A stretch of 64,000 nt of DNA, taken from NCBI GenBank assembly GCA_023079485.1, contig CM041086.1, positions 13,958,401 through 14,022,400 of the forward strand, given 5' to 3'. The stretch is from Archilochus colubris. Lineage: Eukaryota > Chordata > Aves > Apodiformes > Trochilidae. The notes under the pieces are model-generated. The model did no database searches. It had not been told where the DNA came from and was given only the letters and a program-made list of their open reading frames with translations. This document shows, one piece after another, positions 21,841 to 34,500 of the stretch (position 1 is its first letter; each line of letters opens with the position of its first letter). Made by a program: the position numbers and the translations under genes.

Positions 21841-23505
21841 GGAGAAGTGGGCAATACCACAGCTAGACTGTGACAGTTTCAGTGCACTACTTGGTTTCTG
21901 TCTAAGTGAAGGACAAAATCATTTGTGGTGAAGTGGCCTGGCCTCCTGACCAGCCACATTCACACTCTGTGTACATGTGTTGGTCTGCACCTCCTTGTTA
22001 CACCCACTTGTTGATTGAAACAAGCATCCTTCCTTACTCCAGTGCCAGATGCAGCGTGAGTTTTACTCTTTAATAAAATATTTAAAAGCTGTTTTCTTTC
22101 AGTTGTTGCATAATTCAGCACATGTCAGCCATGGAGGTGCTGAGCTGCCCACTTCCAGCATGGAGTAAACTTCTGGCTTCTCTTGGGAGCAGAGAAAGGT
22201 GTGCTTGGTGTGGTTCCTGGCAGATGATTGCAGTGTGGTGGGGAGAAATATGGGAAGGATTTGGCTGGAGGGCTCTTTCCTATGGCAGTGTCCTGGTGAC
22301 TTGAGGCTGTCAGTGTTGCCTATGCAAGTCCTGTGGCACAAGAGCAGCAGCTGAGTCCAGAAGTGCATCTTCTTAAAAAGAAAAAAAAGAAAAATGCATA
22401 AAATAGGCCAGAAGGTGCCATTTTTTATTTTTTTTTTAAAGCTGAGACTGTTGGTTCAGTTTCTGATGTAAATTATTAAGAGAGAGGCTTGTTTGTGGTG
22501 TTCCTTTTGGGTGCTCTAGGGTCTGGAATTGCTGTAGGCTTAAACAAGGTGGATCCACAAAGAGAATCTCATGAGAGGCATGGGACGAGGAGTCGATGTT
22601 TGGTAACAGAAATATGGAAATGATACAGATTCCATGGTGCTGACTGAAGTGTGAAGAGCTACAGCTCCTTCCAGAGAGCAGCAGCCACATTTTGTGGGTT
22701 TGACTTCCCAGGTGATATCTGCATCACCTGCTGCTTCCTTCCCAACACCCCTGCAGCCACACTGGGTCCCTTCCTCTTGCTCCTGCAGTTCCTCTGCCCC
22801 ATCCCCCCCACCATCCCATCCCTCTGCTCCCCCTTCCCCTGGGTGCCCCAACCCCCGATGTCCTGCAGCACAAAATCAATATCTGCTCCCAGGATGGTTT
22901 TCTTCCCTTTTCTACTAAAGCATCCCTTTGCTCTCACCTCCTTGTTATCCAGCTAACACAACCTCAGCCTTCTGGCTGGGTTAATGCCCAGCTGCTCCCA
23001 TTGATTTTCCCCCAGGTAACCTTACCCTTAGCCTTGAACACTTCTTCTGCCCCTTCCATCTCCTCCTCTCTGCTGCATGTGCTGGGCTTTTAATTTTTCC
23101 TCACAGACACTTTGGATACACAGAGTCAGCCATCACCATCTGCTCGAGGCAGCTCTACAGAACCTGCAGGTACTTAAACTTTGCTCTTCCTCCCCTAACA
23201 CAACCATTGACTTCACCCACTCAGTTCTTGGGAACACAAAGGCATTGAGCAGTGTTTTTCCTTCCCTCTCATGTTTCTTTCTAAAGAAATGTTGTAACTT
23301 GTGCAGGGAACCTGCCTTGGATTTAACCTGCAGAGTCAGACACATGAACTTTGGTTCATGCAAGTAAAATTGTATTTTGCTAGCAACCCCCTGCAGCACA
23401 ATTTCTGAATCAACCTGAAGCCCTTATCTGGATGTCCGTATGGAAGCACCTTGTACTGACACAACCAAAAAATCCCAAATACATGGGGTAAACAAAGACA
23501 ATGTC
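21841..23505. other. Gap between the convergent SH2D1A and TENM1 transcripts
   Basis: About 1.7 kb without a recognised gene. Overlapping open frames on both strands near 22430-22960 come from a C-rich patch (CCCCATCC...CCACC type) and show no domain. An AATAAA at 22072-22077 on the + strand may be an alternative SH2D1A end. Confidence 0.55.
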
Positions 23506-23525
23506 ACACGCCATCAGTTTGCACC

Positions 23526-23531
23526 TTTATT
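23526..23531 (-). terminator. TENM1: TENM1 distal poly(A) signal AATAAA
   Basis: TTTATT on + is AATAAA on the transcript strand. It is followed on that strand, 15-45 bases later, by GGCGTGTGACATTGTCTTTG, a good GU/U-rich downstream element. Cleavage would fall near 23505-23515. Confidence 0.55.
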
Positions 23532-24811
23532 TTTAAAAAATGAAATAGTCAAAGTACTTTCTTTTGCAAATATCGACACATAATATATTAACTTTTAATA
23601 TTTACAGCGTGTTGCTGGGATGTTCTTGTAGAAAATGCATGCTTCTGGTCTGAAACCCAGAGCAAAATGCATCAGACCATTTAACTGCAGCCATATAACA
23701 TAAACCTGTACAGTATCCAGTCACTATTCAGCACAGGAGTTAGAGCAGGAATAAAAAAATTGGGATCTATTGTTTCCTAGCAACGAGGCTGAGGCCATTA
23801 AAACACAATTTCTGTAAGATCAGAACCTCTAACTGGTGTTAGACAGAAACTGAAGATCTTGGCATACATTGTAAACATTTTTTACTGTTGATGAGAAAGC
23901 TAAAAAGGAACATTACTTTGACATATATAGTATGCTATGCTTCTCTTCCTTGTTTATTGACACTTCTGCCTGAAGATTATGAAGATTTTAATGTTTCATA
24001 CAAGTAAAATACTGTCAAGGACACGATCTGATATACTAACATTTATTAAAAGGCTAAAGTCCACCACGAGATCTAAGGAAAAAACTGGAAATTGTCAAAC
24101 ACATTTCCTTAGACAAATAATGGCAGGTGAGAAATGCCCGGACAAATCCACAGTGAGTCCGACTCCACCATTCCCAGTTCCGGAGCAATTCCTCCCACGG
24201 GCTGGGTGCTTTCCACCCAGTAATGTTTTGTATCAAGGATGGGTTTAAGTAACAGTCAGAGTTTGCCAGGGAAAACCCTCAGGGCTGTGGGGGCAGCCTG
24301 AGCTGAGCATCGCCCAGCCGGGATCTGCCCTCCTGCTTTTGCTCAGACTGCACCAGGAGCTCCTCTGCCTAAATTCCTTTCCCTTCACTTTGGACCCACA
24401 CCCGGGCTCCCAGCAGCTCCCGTGGCTGCTGCTCCCCTTGGAAAAAAGTGGCCAAGGCCCTGGTGGTGGCACAGAGGGGACTCGGCAGGTTGGGGGGTGG
24501 CAGAGCTCTAACAAGAGGCCAGGTCTACCTGCTGGGGTTCAACTGAGGACGTTGAGAGCTCAAACCAAACCAGCTGGGCTGTGTATACCAAGTTGTACAT
24601 TGACCAGTTCAGATATATATTTATTTGGCTATGTTCTACATAGATACCTATCTATATATATTTATACCTTTGAAAATGGTCTAGATTTGCTAAATAAATA
24701 TGAAAGCAAAGGAAACGTTACTTGTACGCACTATTTGTTTGGCTGTCATAAAAAATATAGCACATAATTCTCATGGTAGGTACTTTGCTACAGGATAGTG
24801 TGCAATAGTGG

Positions 24812-24892
24812 TTTTTATTTTTATTTTATTTTATTTTATTTTATTTTATTTTATTTTATTTTATTTTATTTTATTTATTTTACTTTTAAAAC
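24812..24892. repeat. (TTTTA)n microsatellite
   Basis: About 14 to 15 nearly perfect TTTTA units, reading TAAAA on the TENM1 strand, within the probable TENM1 3' UTR. Confidence 0.92.
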
Positions 24893-27817
24893 ATTGCAGT
24901 GCAGAACGCTAGCATCAAATTAACTGACCTAAATAACATTAAATTTTTTTCCCCCCTCATTTGGGTTCCTAGGCTATAGTGCTAAATTAAAAAAAAGAAA
25001 AAAGAAAAAAAAAGTACAAAAAAAATACACTGAAAAACTAGGGAAAAAATGGAGACTGAAATACTCCCTGCCTCCATCTGAGGTTGTTCACAAATAAGAT
25101 GGTCCAAAGCTATTTGTTTGTGATAGTTCTCACGAATCAGTGCTGCCTGGCTACAACTTCACTCACCAGTGCTCTTTCAGGAATAAATAATTTCTTTAAC
25201 ACTCTCATCTCACCACAAAATTATTTTTTTTTTTGCTTCCTGATGTTCTGACACTTCTTACGTTGAAGTCATTCTGCTGCCTTTGTAACCAGACCATGTA
25301 ATGCCATGTGATTCTTTACACATACATATTCTCATAATAAATATTATTCAAAAAATGTAACCTAGACTTCACCTAGACTGGGAAAATGCCAACTTGACTT
25401 CCCATGACAAACTTGTAACACATTTCACTCTTTGACCTTTTGGCATAAAATGAGAACAACAGTAATCAAGGCAGTATTAAAAACCACAGCTGTAGGTAAT
25501 ACAGAGTGCATTTCCTGCATATAATACAAATATAACTTTAAGAAACTAAAGGCACAAGCTAACTAAATATGTATTACTAGAAATGCACAGTTCAAGGTAA
25601 TCCTAACGGCTTCAAATATTTGTTTATAATGGATATTTAAAGCAGTTTGACAATGATACCTCATTAGTGAATTGCAAAAAAGTATAATTGCTTAAAATAT
25701 AAGTAAAATAGACTCTAATATTGACATCTTGGATCAGTGATAAAATACATCATCACATTTATGAATGCACTCTCTATATACAATTCATAAATTTTTCTTC
25801 CATTGATTAAAAGCTTATTAGAGGCTCAAGGATTAGAAGGTCCATTTTTAGGCTGGTGTGGAGATTAATAAAATTCTCCATGATTGTATGGAAAATTATG
25901 GAAATCAGAGCTGTCCAACCTGGGTGTTGTCAGCTCCCAAAGCTGTACATTAGTTAATGATGAGCCCGATCAAAATGTGTGTGCAGATTTTGGTCCATAA
26001 TTCCCCCTGGATAGGAAGTAGAGGGAGGTTTTTAGGAGCCAGGCTCTCACTCAGCCTGATCCTGCACCCCCCAAAGCTGCTCTGGCTCCCGGGGGAGCAG
26101 AAGGAATATGGGAAGAGAGGATAATGTTGTAAGGCTGAGACCCAAGTCCCAACCCTTGGAGGGATTCAGGTCTCAAGTCACCAGTTCAGGCTCATCTCTA
26201 ACTTTGGTACAGTTTGCTCCACTTGCCCAAAAACAAGAGGAAAACAAAAGAAAACGGGAAAGACAGGAAAAAAGACAAAGAAAGCACTTTGTTGGCTTTA
26301 GTAAATATGAGCAGAAATTGTTTCAATATATTTACTATGTCTCTTTTGAAAGAAATGTGCAATAACATCACTGTTACGGATACACAGGCTCTATAACAAG
26401 ACTTCTAGCTCCCTCTGAAAGTCAGTAAAGGAAATCTGCTTACATGTCCCCCCCTGCCCACGTGCCCTCCCTCTCTCCCCTTCCCAATAATCAGGTCTTG
26501 TAAAAACAACAAGCTGAAAGAAGGATCACCTACTCTGCTATGAAATAACTGTGCCAGCAGCGCATGATACCTTGGGAAATAAAAATTTCTGCTCATGCAA
26601 TATAATGCTTTTCTATGTGCTCTAGATATTGAGCTGAAAAGTGAAGAGTCATCCCCAAAATGTTCTAAGTTTATTGACATGTTTACTATCCACACTTGGG
26701 TTCATCAACTCCCAACCCACCGGTCTTCTTCAGGCTTGAAAACAATGAGTAATACGACAACAGGATTAGTAATCTGAGATGAAAGAACACGATGCCTAAA
26801 GCCAAACAACACTGCAATTTCCAAGTGATCTGTGAAGAGATGAGTTCTGGCCCAACAACTACGGATGGGACTGACCCTGCATGGCTTGCTTGGATCTGTA
26901 CCACCTGGGTAACAAGGGTTGTCCCAAAAGCACCGAGTTTAAACCCAGCCTGGAACATCCTGATGTCAATGAAGAGACTCCCGTTGGCCGTGGCGCTCAC
27001 CAAGCTCTTTGGTGGCCACCTCTGACTCCTGGCTGAAGCCCAGCAGTACCAGGTACCACCCTGCTCCCCTCTGCCAGGATGACAGGCAGCTCTACATGTG
27101 CTGCTGGACTCTGAAGGAAACCCTGGGGGGGAGGATCCCACGTGCAAAAGTAGACAAAACATGGTGTTCATCACCGTGTGGTTGAAAGGCAGCTACGAAG
27201 GCCCCAGGGGACAGACTTTTCATACTGTATCCCATACAAGCTGGGTTTCCCAGGTTAGAAAATCCCTTAGGTCATAGCTGTGAGGAATGACATGTGTAGG
27301 GTTGGCGAGCAACTACAAGTTTCCATACCCAGTCTGGTTTCTGTATGCAAACCTTTAAACTTGGGGGAACTCTCACCGGGCTAAAAACTCCTCAGTAAAC
27401 ACAGGCTGCAGAATCAGGCTCTGTAACCTTTTAAAGAACTGGTGAATTGTTAAATCAACAACAGCAACAACAAAAAAAGTTGTGTTTCTTTAGAAGAAGG
27501 CAGAGCAGGCTGTGCTCCCCCCACCCCACAGAGATGTGCGGGATCACCCCAGGCCCCCCGCGCGCCCCTCAGCTCTCAGGACTCTGCTTCTGAAATTTTT
27601 GAATACTGCCACACAAGAACTAAAAATCGTCACTGTCATCTCGTTAAACGAACAATATTAAAATACCATCTTCTGTCACATTTAAAGGCAGTTGGATATG
27701 TTTTTTCCTTTATATTTATATATACAGAGTTCTGATCTAGAAAAAAACAATACAATAAACCATTTTACGTTTAAAAACAGGCAGTCTTTGGTGACGCAAA
27801 GGCAGAGATTTTCTTTG

Positions 27818-28576
27818 TTACCTTCTGCCTATTTCACTCTGTCTCATAAAGTGAATATTATTGGCACTGTCAGAGAGTTCGAGATACTGCTCCACAGATA
27901 AAACAAAATATCCATCGTAGCCTTGCACCCTCCCGGTGCTTAAAAGCTGCTGTTTCTCTCCATCTGTCCACGCCCTGATACCTTCTTCCCCTTCCTGCAG
28001 CCGTCTCTGCTCCTTAGTCCAGGCCTGAGCCACAGCTCTCTGCCTGGCTATCTCTAAGACATGGTTCTTCTCTTCTTCCACCGTGGTTCCGTAGCGGACG
28101 TTGAAGCAGAGGGCGCCGTGCTGGAGCTGGATGTCGGCAAAGCGCCGAGTCCTGCCGCTGATGACGGAAGTCATCTGTGACACCGTGACGTTGACTCCAT
28201 TCTCCAAGATCCGTCGTCCCCCCGTGTTGCCAATCAGGGTCAGGTCTTCCTCCAGAGAGCCCAGCTTGATGAAGTAATGGGTGTCTCGGCCCTCGATGGT
28301 GAAGTGCAGGTTCTCCAGGTAGTGAGCGTTGTTGAGGATGGCGGCGATGCGCCGGCTGTCCTCGTTGGCCACCCCAATGATGTCGGCTGTCACTATGCCA
28401 TCCTTGATAGCAAACTTGATGCCTTTTCCGAAGACTGAAGGAACAGCTGCAAATCTTGGCTGCTTCACTCCCTCGTAGCATTTCCCATCGCTGTATCTGG
28501 GGGTCATAGGAAGCTGGTCCAAGGATATGAAGTTGCGGAGTTGCTTTTGTAGCTCGCACTGAATACCCAGGATAGT
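27818..28576 (-). CDS. TENM1: TENM1 terminal coding exon (C-terminal module and TCAP)
   Basis: 759 bases including TAA (27818-27820), 252 residues from [13 protein letters not shown] to SEIGRR. The acceptor is CTTTTCAG on the - strand (28577-28584). It holds the C-terminal part of the ectodomain that resembles nuclease-fold toxins of bacterial polymorphic toxin proteins (Tox-GHH family), including [20 protein letters not shown] and the following helical stretch, and then the TCAP segment. In animals this module serves receptor binding and is not known to be a working toxin of the cell. The exon is phase 0 at its start. Confidence 0.96.
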   Translation of the reverse strand, partial: TILGIQCELQKQLRNFISLDQLPMTPRYSDGKCYEGVKQPRFAAVPSVFGKGIKFAIKDGIVTADIIGVANEDSRRIAAILNNAHYLENLHFTIEGRDTHYFIKLGSLEEDLTLIGNTGGRRILENGVNVTVSQMTSVISGRTRRFADIQLQHGALCFNVRYGTTVEEEKNHVLEIARQRAVAQAWTKEQRRLQEGEEGIRAWTDGEKQQLLSTGRVQGYDGYFVLSVEQYLELSDSANNIHFMRQSEIGRR

Positions 28577-31500
28577 CTGAAAAGGAAAATAACAATCAGT
28601 TTGCAGGAGAGGCATCTTGTAAATTCATTATAGTGCCTCACAGACCCTACTAATCTCTTAGTTGCTTAGAATGGATCTTCAATTTCTTTGTAATGCATCT
28701 ACAGAGCTCAGGTATACACACAGGCTTTCTGATTGCCCAAAGTATTGCTTTCTGTCTCTTGGACTCTTCAGTTTCTAGAAAACAAAAGGAGAATTTTTAT
28801 CACAAATGCTATGTTTTGCATGTATTCTTCTGATTTTCCTTCCTCCCTTCTTCAAATTGTTACTCTGCCAGCTGATCTTTCAACTTGCAGGTGTGAGAAA
28901 GCCCAAGCTCAAAGCTGTTTCTATGCTTAGTCTCTATGTGTTTCATTATGTCCTCTGTAAAACAACAATAACAGTTTTTCTAGCCCTCTCTTTAAGGAAA
29001 GAAGGCTGTGAAGGTCTCCAGACACTAGAACAATAGGAAGCAAGCAAGTACATTGGATCTGTAGATCTTATTCCCCATTGAGGTTAAAAAAAAAAACAAA
29101 ACCTCACAATCTTTTAAAACTACACCTTTGCTGTGCCTTTGTAATAGCTTCTTTAGTATCTCAGCAACAATTTTACATGGACATGCTCCTATATGTGCAA
29201 CAAGCTCTGACCTCCCAGCCCTCTGTGCTTTGTGCAGACATTGGTACCTGGGAAACAATGTGTGTTAAAGGCAGAGAGTGTGAACTCACAACATGGACAC
29301 TTCCTTTTCCCAGCAGCATTAAAGGAAAGCTGTCTTTTCCCTCTCATCTTTGCAAAATCATATTGCTTTGTTAAAATATGTTCATATGGTCAAATGCAAA
29401 ACATGAACAACTGCTTAGAATATTGGTGTTCAGTCTTGTTGCAGCTACACTGATTGCTAGGACCTGACAGCTGCTGCTTGGCTCTTTAATGAAAATAAAC
29501 CCTGGAGCAAGGTTGAGGTTTACAGATTCCCCTACAAATCCATAGCAACACTTTGGTTTTCCTGCAATAATTAGTCAGAGTTACAGACTTGTAAAGTTGT
29601 TTATACCCTCAGTGATTTTACACCTCTCATGGCATCTTTTATAACAGAAATGAAAATCTGTGGTTTTAATTTTTTATTTCCACAGATTATTTTGCAGCTT
29701 TTTCAATTTTGAGATGAACACTTTTGCCTATTCTGCCCCTCAAATTTGGATGTATTATCTGTAAATGACTGAAAAGTTTCTTCACTGTGCTCATACAAGC
29801 ATCTCCTTAAAACTCTGCTCTGATGCCTGCACATATTGGGAGAACATTAAAGCTTCTAGCATGGTCACCCTGTTGGCCTTGGCTATTATGTTGAAAGATA
29901 GTCACGATGTTTTCTTGGTCTCCAATACTTTCCAATTATATTTCTTAATTAAGAGATAGAAGCAGCTGAACTCAGTTTTTGCTCACCTTTCCAGGATCCC
30001 ACTCTTGGGTTTTTGTTTGGAGCTGTAGAAGTTCATATGTTGTCTCCAAAGCTTCTATCTCTGGTTTTGGGAATCCAGGTAGTACGTTGTGCAACTGGAA
30101 ACCAAACAGCTCTAACCAACTTCCGATGTCTACAAAACAACAAGGAGAGGATGCTGGCAATAAGGCACACAAATCCAAGGAAAAGTGAGGGCAGTCTGCA
30201 GAAGTCTCATCTATGCAGAAATAATGATTTCACATCCATTTGTATTTTCATGCTGGCTACAGCATTTACTGTAGCAAATTATTTGAATAAAAAGCATTGC
30301 AATAGTCCAAGCAATAGGGCACCTTCTATCTATTTGTAATGGAAAAAATTCAAATTAAGCTGCTTCCATTCTTCCTCTAATTTTAGCTCTTAGAAAAGCA
30401 GCAGAAACAACTATTAATTATTTACTTTGTTACCATAAAGGCTACAGAGGACCTATACGGAACAGTAAGATGATATCTATAGAAAGAGATGACTTTAACC
30501 TGCATACAATCAGAGCTAAGCATTAATTTTGGACGTATGCAAAAGATTTCTGGAGCCTTGAACCCACACCAGAATTTCACCAAAATTTGTATCTTTGTGA
30601 GAAATATGTTACTTTTACCTGTTGTATACTTAGCAACGTCTTGGATTCTGCCAACTGGGTAATTATTTTCAAATGAGTAGAGATTAAATGGTTGTGGGAC
30701 AGCATTCAGGTGTTTCCATATATGATGATTTGGTGTCGTCCACCGCCCAGCAATGACATCATAGTCCCTCTGACCCAGGTGAACTAATTTAGTAAGAGAA
30801 TCATAGAGCCCGCCATGAAAACCAATGATAACCTGGAAATCTGGATTAGTGTCCTGGTAGATCTCTCCATATGGGGTGTACAAAATCTCTTTTATGACTT
30901 GGCCCCGACTGCTAAATACAGCTAGAGGCGTTCCAGTGTTATCACAGGCAACATAATATTCTTCTCCACTGCTTAATTCCATTGCAATGAGATGACCTTG
31001 AAGATCATAATACAGAGATGTTATTTCTGAGCTACTATGGTTGTACAAGTGAGTAACTCTGATTGGGTTGGAGAGATCAGCATAGAAGAACTGTAAGTGT
31101 TGTCCTAAGCTTGATTTGCTTGCGACTCGTCTTCCGAGACCGTCGTAACAATATTGCACAGTCCAGCCAGACACTTTGTTGTAGGCTTTGTTCAGCAGAC
31201 CATTAGAGTTGTACTCAAAGATCTCATTTCCTCTTTGCCTGAGAAAACCATCTTCGTCCATTTTATACTGAATTTCTCCCAGCCTGGTAATGCGATCCCT
31301 CAGGTCGTACCGCAGGGGAGTGAGGCGAGCGCTGTTTCCGTGGCTCAGCAAGTTGATGTTGCCATTAAGGTCGTAGCTGTAGCGCCACTGAGTTTTATCA
31401 TTCACAGACACAGTCTGAAGTTGCCCATCAGCATCATATTCATAAAAATACCTCGTTATATTGGCATCCACACCCACACGGATGTCACAGATCACCATGC

Positions 31501-34500
31501 GGCCCATGTTGTCATACTGGATGGTCATCCAGTAAGCGATAGACTTCAGGATTTCGTACTGGACTTCGATCACCTGCCCGTTGGCACTGAAAATTTTGGT
31601 GTGTTTCATCACGGTGGTGGTGATCACTTGGTTCAGATCATAATTAATGACACTGAACTTCCCAAATTGTTCGGTCCGGCCGGAGACATCGACGTAACGG
31701 TAGAGATCGATGGGCAGCGGTGTCTCATTTATCATGGCCTGCATGCTGGTGACACGGAAGTTGTTGTAGCTGTAGTCAAATCTGGCATTCACAAGCCCCT
31801 CCTCACTAAACCGGAAGATCTGGCGGCCAATAAGTGGGCCTGTGCAAAACAAATGGGGGAAAGAGGAAAAAGAAAGAAAAAGAATGAATTACGACCGTGG
31901 TATCTTTATGCTAGAGATCGAGCACAGACTGGTGATGAACCCAAATATACTCTTAACTGTCTCAGAAAGTACCATTAACTAAGAGTATGTTAGATTACTC
32001 TCCCATAAACCTTTCTTAATGCTTGCTTTACAAAATACTTATATTTTATTAACATTTGTTTAAATGAATGCTATTTTATTCATAATTACGTTTCCTATTT
32101 ACTTGAAAGATAATTCTAAACTAAATTCATTTTACGTGGTGACTTTCTTCCTTACATAATCAGTCCTTTTGAATTTATGTTGGATTATGTTATAAACAAG
32201 GAAACTGGAAAACACAAACAATAAACCAACTTGATTTAGTATTCAGCAAAGATCCACCCGGTGAAATAAAAACAATCAAACATTATAAGAGCTATTCCAT
32301 ACCAAGCAATAAAAAGAAAACTGTATTTCAAACAGGACAGCTATATACACCTATGGACAGAGACATAGAGAGGCATGCATGTATTTTGCTGTTGAAACAT
32401 AAACTATAAGAACTTGCAGACATAAAAATAACAGCATTTCGTGCCAGGTGAGTGCAAGATCAGGGCCAAAAACTTCAGCAAAGCAGTCACAGCCACACAA
32501 ACCTGTTTGCCTGTATCTGATGGTACAGATGAACCCATCGTGCATCAAGTGTATTGTTTTAATAACCCCGGAAGATTCCTCATAGGTGAAGGTGACTTGA
32601 GTAGTGTCGTACAGGATCTCGGAAAGCCGGGACTGTTTGGTGTATTTATAGAGGACCCTGCGTCCCGTCCCTGGGTACAACGTTTGCAGGAGCCTCTCGT
32701 CTCTGGTGACATCCTGGATGAAGGCAACACTGCTGTCTGGAGGGGTGTAGGTGTTGCGGTAGTAGCCCACGGACAGCATGGTCTGCAGGGCATGGCGCAC
32801 CATGCTGGGCATGGTGACAGAGAGCAGGTAGGCGGACTGGTCGTACTCAAAGATGTAGCGGCGCTGGCTGGGCAAGAGGAGCATCACCGACTGCAAGCAG
32901 AGAGGAATGGCAGGGTAAGTGGCCCAAAAAGCAAGTGATTGTTCACCTAAATGGGTGTCTGAAGGGCAAGGAGATTTTGAATTTAGGTTTAATTTAGGAA
33001 ATTAGGTTTAGGTTGGATATTAGAAAGAATTTCTTTACCGAGAGGGTGATCAGGCATTGGAATGGGCTGCCCAGGGAAGTAGTGGATTCTCCGTCCCTGG
33101 AGATATTTAAAAAGAGTCTGGATGTGGCACTCAGTGCCATGGTCTAGTAACTGCAACGGTAGTGGATCAAGGGCTGGACTTGATGATCTCTGAGGTCCCT
33201 TCCAACCCAGTCAATTCTATGATTCTATGAATCACTGTCCCATCGCCTATTTTGCTTTTGCCCTCGACAGGAGTGAAGCTTTTGGCTCCAGGAGAACTGG
33301 CCAGCAAGGTGGTACAAATCAGGAGGAGATTAAGTCCAAAACTGGAAGGCAGATGTGGTTTTCAGTAACATTTCAGCCTCATGCTGACTTGCTAGGTTGC
33401 TTTGAAATATTGAAGTCATCCTCCCAAGAAGCAAAACACAGGGAACCCCTCCCTAACACCCAGGCAGAGAATCTGCATCAGCAGATGTTTCTAGAAAAGG
33501 GGGAAAGGGGAAACTTTCAATGAGCTGTAGACAGTGTTGAGCTTTTAGTGGTACTCTGCATAGCACAGGCCTACCCCCTTTTCCTGTATGTCTAAAATGC
33601 ACATTGCCCCAGAGGTCACAGTATTTCTGTGCTTACAGATGAATTAAAATAAGTCTGCAGGTTCTTCGGTGTGACTACATCAATCTCTGTTTTTTAATGT
33701 TTACAAAAAGCATGATTTCTATGCAGGTCATTGCCCTGTGTTGGTTTACTGTGGCTGGTCAATGACATCTGGTGTGTTTGTTTAGCAGCTGAATGTGGAA
33801 GCATTCAGATATTATTTTTTTTTCTGTGCAAATTTAATTTTTGGCTCCTGTGAATTTTTTCACCAGTCACGTGCAAAGTCCCAGTGTCACAGAGCACAAG
33901 CCCACTGGTGAAGAGCCACTCTTGAAACAAGCACATTGAAAACACAGAGTGAAAACGTAGGGGAGAACTTTGTAGCCTTCTCCAGCTCCAGTAAGTAAAT
34001 TTGGCTGGGTCAGAGCACTGCTCATCCTTCCACTCTGTCTGAGCTGACACTGCCCAGTTCTTAGCCTATGGTCTGAACCTGCCAGGCACATAAGCAAATT
34101 TGTCAGGCTTCTGCATGATCATGCAGACCAATGTCTTATGAGGAACAATGTGACCATTTTTTTCATAAAGCACTGGAGAAAGAAAGCACAAGAAAAGGCA
34201 ATTTTTCCCCCCTCTAAGCTGAAAAATCATCTCTGGGAAGAAAACACTGAGAGCTCAGCCCTGCAATGTGTTAAGTAACACTGGCCCTGAGCCACTCAAC
34301 TCTGACAAATAACCCAGGGGCTTATTCAAAGGACCAAAGATAGGCTAAGGCTTGGCTATCCTCTCTGCATCCCCGGCCCCCTGCCCTCCCAAGATGTATT
34401 TCTTCCTGCCCTTGGTGAAAGGCATCTGTCACCTGTACCTGAGCCACCCAGCACCAACATATGCCACTGGCAGGTCCCTCTCTGCCAACTGGTGACAGCA

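Larger units (their letters stand above)
23506..27817 (-). other. TENM1: Probable TENM1 3' UTR
   Basis: About 4.3 kb of AT-rich non-coding DNA directly after the TENM1 stop, close to the several-kilobase 3' UTR I recall for mammalian TENM1. It ends at a convincing poly(A) signal. It contains three UGUANAUA Pumilio-type motifs on the transcript strand and a (TTTTA)n run. The assignment is inferred from position, signal and length. Alternative shorter ends are possible, since other TTTATT (AATAAA on -) sites occur near 23953, 24040 and 24617. Confidence 0.55.

Noticed and set aside
26686..27174. 162-codon - strand frame below the TENM1 stop
   Set aside because: It lies in the probable 3' UTR and resembles no protein I know; no splice link to TENM1 is apparent.
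28014..28595. 193-codon - strand frame in the TENM1 terminal exon
   Set aside because: It overlaps the TENM1 frame in another phase, has low-complexity GRPDPDW/HRQR-type composition and no match.
31154..31978. 274-codon + strand open frame opposite TENM1
   Set aside because: It is the complement of the 1221-bp YD exon, which has a clear protein match and correct splice sites; the antisense frame has no family signature.
32441..32938. 165-codon + strand frame opposite a TENM1 exon
   Set aside because: Antisense shadow of the 32503-32890 exon.
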